From DASVEE01 sp036399695 (lineage in GTDB: Bacteria > Acidobacteriota > Thermoanaerobaculia > Gp7-AA8): a stretch of DNA of 16,531 nt. The notes under the pieces were generated by a model. The model had not been told where the DNA came from. It worked only from the letters and a program-made list of their open reading frames with translations, and did not search any database. Shown piece after piece: positions 13,081-16,531 of the stretch (the first letter of the stretch is position 1; each line of letters begins with the position of its first letter). Location: assembly GCA_036399695.1 (NCBI GenBank), contig DASWMP010000268.1:1-16531 (forward strand). The letters are read 5' to 3'. Both the position numbers and the translations under genes were made by a program.

Positions 13081-16000
13081 ATGCACAAGCTCACCCGGAA
13101 CGACTGGATCTTCATCGCCGTCTGCACCGCGCTCGCGGTCGTGGCGCTCTTCGTCATCAACTTCTACTCCGAGGCCGCGTTTCCGGAGGCGTCGATCGAC
13201 TTCAAGTTCGATCGGGACGATTCGCAGAAAGTCGCCGAGACCCTGTTGCGGTCGCAGCAGCTTTCGACCGAGGGGATGAAGCACGCCGCGCTGTTCGATT
13301 CCGATGGGCAGGCGCGCATCTTCCTCGAGCGCTCGCTGGGGCTGGAGGCGGCGAATCAGGTCATGCGCCGGGACGTCCACCTCTGGACGTGGCACCACCG
13401 CTGGTTCCGGCCGCTCGAAGAAGAGGAACTGAGCGTCGACGTTGCGCCGGATGGAGCGCTCGTCGCCTTCTCCCATCGCATCCCCGAGGCGCGGGCCATT
13501 GCGACACCGGCCGTCGAGGACGCGCGCCGCATCGCTGAGACCTTTCTCACCCGCGCCGGTGTACGCATCGGTGAGTGGCAGCTCGTCTCCCAGAGCGAGC
13601 GCAAGCTGCCCAAACGGACTCAGCGCATCTTCACCTGGGAAGCGAAGAACGTCCGCCCCGCCGGCGCGCCGTACCGCACCAGCGTCACGGTCGACGGCAA
13701 TCTCGTCACGCGCTACGGACAGAACCTCGACGTGCCCGACGCCTGGCTCCGTTCCTACAGCGAGCTGCGCTCGAAGAACGGCGCCGCCGGCCAGATCGAC
13801 ACCGTGCTGATGGTCGTGACGATCATCGCCGCCCTCGTCATCTTCATCATCCGGCTGCGGCGCGGCGACCTCCACCTGCGCTTCCTGCTCTTCATCGGCG
13901 GCGTCGCACTGCTGCTCGTCACCTTCGTGACGCTCAACTCCTGGCCGCAGATGCTGGCCAACTACGATACCCGCGACTCCTGGCCCAGTTTCCTCGGCCA
14001 GGCCGCCTTACAGGTCCTGGTGCAGGGCCTCGGCACGGCGATGTTCCTCATCGTCATCTGCGGCGCGGGCGAAGTGTTGTATCGCCAGCGGCTGCCGAAG
14101 CAGCTCGCCATTCCGCGCCTCTGGAACCGCCGCGCACTCGCTTCGAAGCAGCTCTTTCGCTCCTTGATTCTCGGCTACGCGCTCGTTCCGGTCTTCATCG
14201 CCTACCAGGTCGTCTTCTACGTCGTCGCGCAGAAATTCGGCGCCTGGTCGCCGGCGCAGGTGCCGTACGACGACACGCTCAACAGCGCGCTGCCGTGGGC
14301 GGCGGTGCTGTTCGCCGGCTTCTTCCCCGCGTTCAGCGAGGAGTTCCTCTCCCGCGCTTTCTCCATCCCCTTCTTTCAGCGCTTCGTGAAGTCGCGCTTC
14401 GCCGCCATCGTCATCGCCGGCTTCCTCTGGGGCTTCGGCCACGCGATGTACCCGAACCAGCCGTTCTACATCCGCGGCCTGGAAGTCGGTCTCGCCGGCG
14501 TGGTGCTCGGCTTCCTCATGGACCGCTACGGTCTGCTGGCGCTGCTCGTCTGGCACTACACCGTCGACGCCATCTACACCGCGCTGCTGCTCTTCCGCTC
14601 CGGCAACGTCTACTACGTGACGTCGGCGGGGCTGGCCAGCCTCATCTTCGCGGTGCCGCTGTTCATCTCCATCGCCCTCTACCTGCGCAACAAGGGCTTC
14701 GTGCCTGACGACGATCTGCGCAACGACTCCCTGCCGCTCGAGCCGGTGCCGCAGGCGGTGGAGAAGCCCGCGCCAGTCGCGCCGCTGCCGCCGCCGATTC
14801 CGGTGACGCGCAGACGCGTGGCCATCTGCTTCGTGCTCCTCGCGCTCGCGGCGGCGACGATGTTCTACCGGCCGGCGACGATCGACGACCAGGTCGACTT
14901 CCGCATCGACAAGGCCGCGGCGATCCGCATCGCCACGCGGCACCTCCGTACGCTCGGCGAGCAGCCGCCGTCGCACGTCGTGGCGGTGCCGCGTGCGGGG
15001 TTCCGTTCGTGGGATGCGAACGCCGGCTCCGAAGAGGGAGGATCGGCGACGTCGTTCGACGATGTCGCCGCGACGCACCTCGTGCAGCAGGGCCTCGACG
15101 TCGAGCAGCTCGGCGACCTGGCGCTATGGGGCGTCCGCTTCTATACGCCACAGGAAAAGCGTGAGTACATCCTCGACGTCGACGCCCGCACCGGACGCGT
15201 TGCCGCGTACCACAAGTACCAGGAGCAGAAGAACGCCGGCGCGCGGCTGGAGCAGACGGCCGCGGTGGCCATCGCCACGCGCGCGCTGCCGGCGTACGGC
15301 ATCGACGCGAACCGCTACGTCCTGCAGGAAGCGCTCAGCTTCCAGCAGCCGAACCGGCGCGACTGGCTGCTCCACTTTCAGGAGCGCACGCCCTTCGCCT
15401 TCGACGCCTACCGCCGCGCCTCGGTGCGCGTGCAGGGGGACGCCGTCACGCACGTCGTCCGCCACATCAAGATCCCGGAGAGCGTCTACCGCGAGGTCGA
15501 AACGCGCACCTTCCTCACGGTCGTCCTCTTCCTGCTGAAAGTGGCCGGCGTCATCGCCCTCATGGCGCTGGTCGTGACCGGCTTCATCGTCGCCACGAGG
15601 CGCGGCCACACGCCGTGGAAACGCGCCTTGCGCTGGACGCTGTTGCTCTCGATCCTGCCGATTCTCGGCGCCGTGTCGCGTTGGGACTGGAGCCTCTTCG
15701 GCTACAGCACCGCCGTCGCCTGGAGCACGTTCCGCGTGAACCTGGCCACCGAGCTGGTGATGTCGATCGGCTGGCAGGTAGCGGCGCTCTTCGTGGCCAT
15801 CGCCGGCGCCGCCTCGCTCTACTCGTACGCGTTCTCACTGCCGAAACGGGAAGCGCGCGCCCGCTTCGGACGCGACGCCGTGCTCGCTGCGCTGACGGCC
15901 ATCGCCGCCTTCGTCGTCCTGCGCACGGTTCTGCAGTTCCTCACTGCCGCGTTTCCGTCGATGGCTTCGGTCGGCAACCCCGACATCCCGTCGGAAGTGG

Positions 16001-16425
16001 CGCTGCCCTGGCCGGCGCTGTTCGTCACCGCGCAGGCGTTCTACAGCGCGGTGGTGCTCGCCGGGGCCGTGGCGCTGTACGCCGTGGCCGTGCGGTCGAG
16101 CCAGAAGCCGCGCCTGCCGATGCTCATCACGGTCATCGGCGTCTTCTGCGCCGTGCTCGACGCCGGCTCCACACCGGCGCAGGCGCCCCTGGCGTTCGTG
16201 CGCGCGCTGCTCATCGCGGGGGCGGTCTGGGTCATCGCCCGCTACGTGCTGCGCGACAACCCGCTGGCCTGGCCGCTGACGGCGTTTCTCGTGACCGTGC
16301 TTGGCGCCGCCGCGACACTGCTTCATCAGCACCGCCCGGACCTGCAGGCGAATGCTGTTGCGCTCGGCGTGGTGGCGGTGACCGCTGTTGCGCTGATGTG
16401 GCTGCCGCGTCCGCGCGGCGTCTAA
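13081..16425 (+). CDS. giant CPBP-family intramembrane protease with internal duplication
   Basis: A 1114-aa membrane protein containing an intramembrane glutamic protease domain of the CPBP (Rce1-like/Abi) family. Helix 1 is near residues 10-29. An extracytoplasmic PepSY-like region spans 30-230 (starts IDFKFDR at 39). Several helices follow. The protease core has Glu420-Glu421 and Arg425 in SEEFLSRAF, His454 in FGHAMYP and His492/Asp496 in HYTVDA, so all catalytic motifs are present. After a proline-rich linker (about 555-575) a second unit begins: helix 580-597, soluble region starting VDFRIDK at 605, helices from about 811. The second unit lacks the EExxxR and histidine motifs. Typical CPBP proteins are 200-350 aa, so this is very long. 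The ATG at 13081 follows the repeat array directly; the upstream open frame is repeat sequence. Substrate unknown. Confidence 0.9.
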   Translation: MHKLTRNDWIFIAVCTALAVVALFVINFYSEAAFPEASIDFKFDRDDSQKVAETLLRSQQLSTEGMKHAALFDSDGQARIFLERSLGLEAANQVMRRDVHLWTWHHRWFRPLEEEELSVDVAPDGALVAFSHRIPEARAIATPAVEDARRIAETFLTRAGVRIGEWQLVSQSERKLPKRTQRIFTWEAKNVRPAGAPYRTSVTVDGNLVTRYGQNLDVPDAWLRSYSELRSKNGAAGQIDTVLMVVTIIAALVIFIIRLRRGDLHLRFLLFIGGVALLLVTFVTLNSWPQMLANYDTRDSWPSFLGQAALQVLVQGLGTAMFLIVICGAGEVLYRQRLPKQLAIPRLWNRRALASKQLFRSLILGYALVPVFIAYQVVFYVVAQKFGAWSPAQVPYDDTLNSALPWAAVLFAGFFPAFSEEFLSRAFSIPFFQRFVKSRFAAIVIAGFLWGFGHAMYPNQPFYIRGLEVGLAGVVLGFLMDRYGLLALLVWHYTVDAIYTALLLFRSGNVYYVTSAGLASLIFAVPLFISIALYLRNKGFVPDDDLRNDSLPLEPVPQAVEKPAPVAPLPPPIPVTRRRVAICFVLLALAAATMFYRPATIDDQVDFRIDKAAAIRIATRHLRTLGEQPPSHVVAVPRAGFRSWDANAGSEEGGSATSFDDVAATHLVQQGLDVEQLGDLALWGVRFYTPQEKREYILDVDARTGRVAAYHKYQEQKNAGARLEQTAAVAIATRALPAYGIDANRYVLQEALSFQQPNRRDWLLHFQERTPFAFDAYRRASVRVQGDAVTHVVRHIKIPESVYREVETRTFLTVVLFLLKVAGVIALMALVVTGFIVATRRGHTPWKRALRWTLLLSILPILGAVSRWDWSLFGYSTAVAWSTFRVNLATELVMSIGWQVAALFVAIAGAASLYSYAFSLPKREARARFGRDAVLAALTAIAAFVVLRTVLQFLTAAFPSMASVGNPDIPSEVALPWPALFVTAQAFYSAVVLAGAVALYAVAVRSSQKPRLPMLITVIGVFCAVLDAGSTPAQAPLAFVRALLIAGAVWVIARYVLRDNPLAWPLTAFLVTVLGAAATLLHQHRPDLQANAVALGVVAVTAVALMWLPRPRGV

Positions 16426-16476
16426 GCAGAACGCAACGGTGCGCCTCGATCTACTCCCTTGGTTCTGCCGTCGATG

Positions 16477-16523
16477 AACCGGCGCCTGCGGGCGCGGACA
16501 GACAGGAGTGTCTGTCCCACATT
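16477..16523 (+). repeat. REP-like hairpin element, extended form (right window edge)
   Basis: The reverse complement of this stretch matches 27-73 at 45 of 47 positions, including the second GGCGC/GCGCC hairpin. The core hairpin is 16496-16517. It lies about 50 nt after the protease stop codon; the intervening bases hold nothing recognisable. Confidence 0.88.
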
Positions 16524-16531
16524 CAGATTCC

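Noticed and set aside
12978..13538. Small open frame starting inside the TetR stop
   Set aside because: It translates the heptamer repeat and then an off-frame of the protease gene.
27..16523. A 16-kb composite transposon bounded by terminal inverted repeats
   Set aside because: The bounding repeats are REP-type hairpins that also occur inside. No target duplication or element-spanning transposase is visible, and breakage of a contig at repeats explains it more simply.

Overview
The window is 16.5 kb of GC-rich bacterial DNA. It carries an outer-membrane TonB-dependent receptor, so the host is Gram-negative. A fused E1 dehydrogenase, a CPBP-protease giant, periodic intergenic repeats and a RAYT/REP module together recall Acidobacteriota. 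That assignment is inference from gene content and base composition; no rRNA or marker gene is present. Both ends of the window lie in inverted copies of the same ~47-bp repeat, so the window may be a contig that broke at repeats.

Layout, left to right. (1) 27-73: REP-like repeat. (2) 139-2121, minus: TonB-dependent receptor whose predicted N-terminus is written by a 9-bp periodic repeat. (3) 2248-5489, plus: two-gene operon with a GTGA overlap, made of a YheT-type alpha/beta hydrolase and a large polytopic membrane protein that may be a GT-C-like glycosyltransferase. (4) 5511-5573: heptamer repeat hairpin. (5) 5644-8109, plus: single-chain E1alpha-E1beta 2-oxoacid dehydrogenase. (6) 8108-8896: a mobile/repeat island with five REP-like hairpins around a RAYT transposase. 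Next to it is a beheaded nucleotidyltransferase gene (minus strand) that keeps only about its first 20 codons, and its 68-aa partner gene. (7) 9138-10109, minus: aldo/keto reductase. It diverges over only 24 bp from (8) 10134-12287, plus: a HIT-family hydrolase and an ABC half-transporter. (9) 12361-12981, plus: a TetR regulator of the Bacillus FadR (YsiA) type with a perfect palindrome at its 5' end. (10) 12984-13076: a second heptamer hairpin array. (11) 13081-16425, plus: a 1114-aa CPBP intramembrane protease that looks internally duplicated. (12) 16477-16523: terminal repeat, inverted relative to the first.

The genes are mostly ordinary core or accessory functions (2-oxoacid oxidation, lipid-linked regulation, membrane transport and proteolysis). 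The most distinctive biology is in the short spacers. One REP/RAYT family occurs in inverted pairs whose arms extend into pair-specific flanks. Three other periodic repeats (7, 7 and 9 bp units) share one architecture: tandem array, short spacer, inverted tandem array. Several start codons also have a -10-like hexamer only 6-13 nt upstream, which suggests leaderless or nearly leaderless transcripts.
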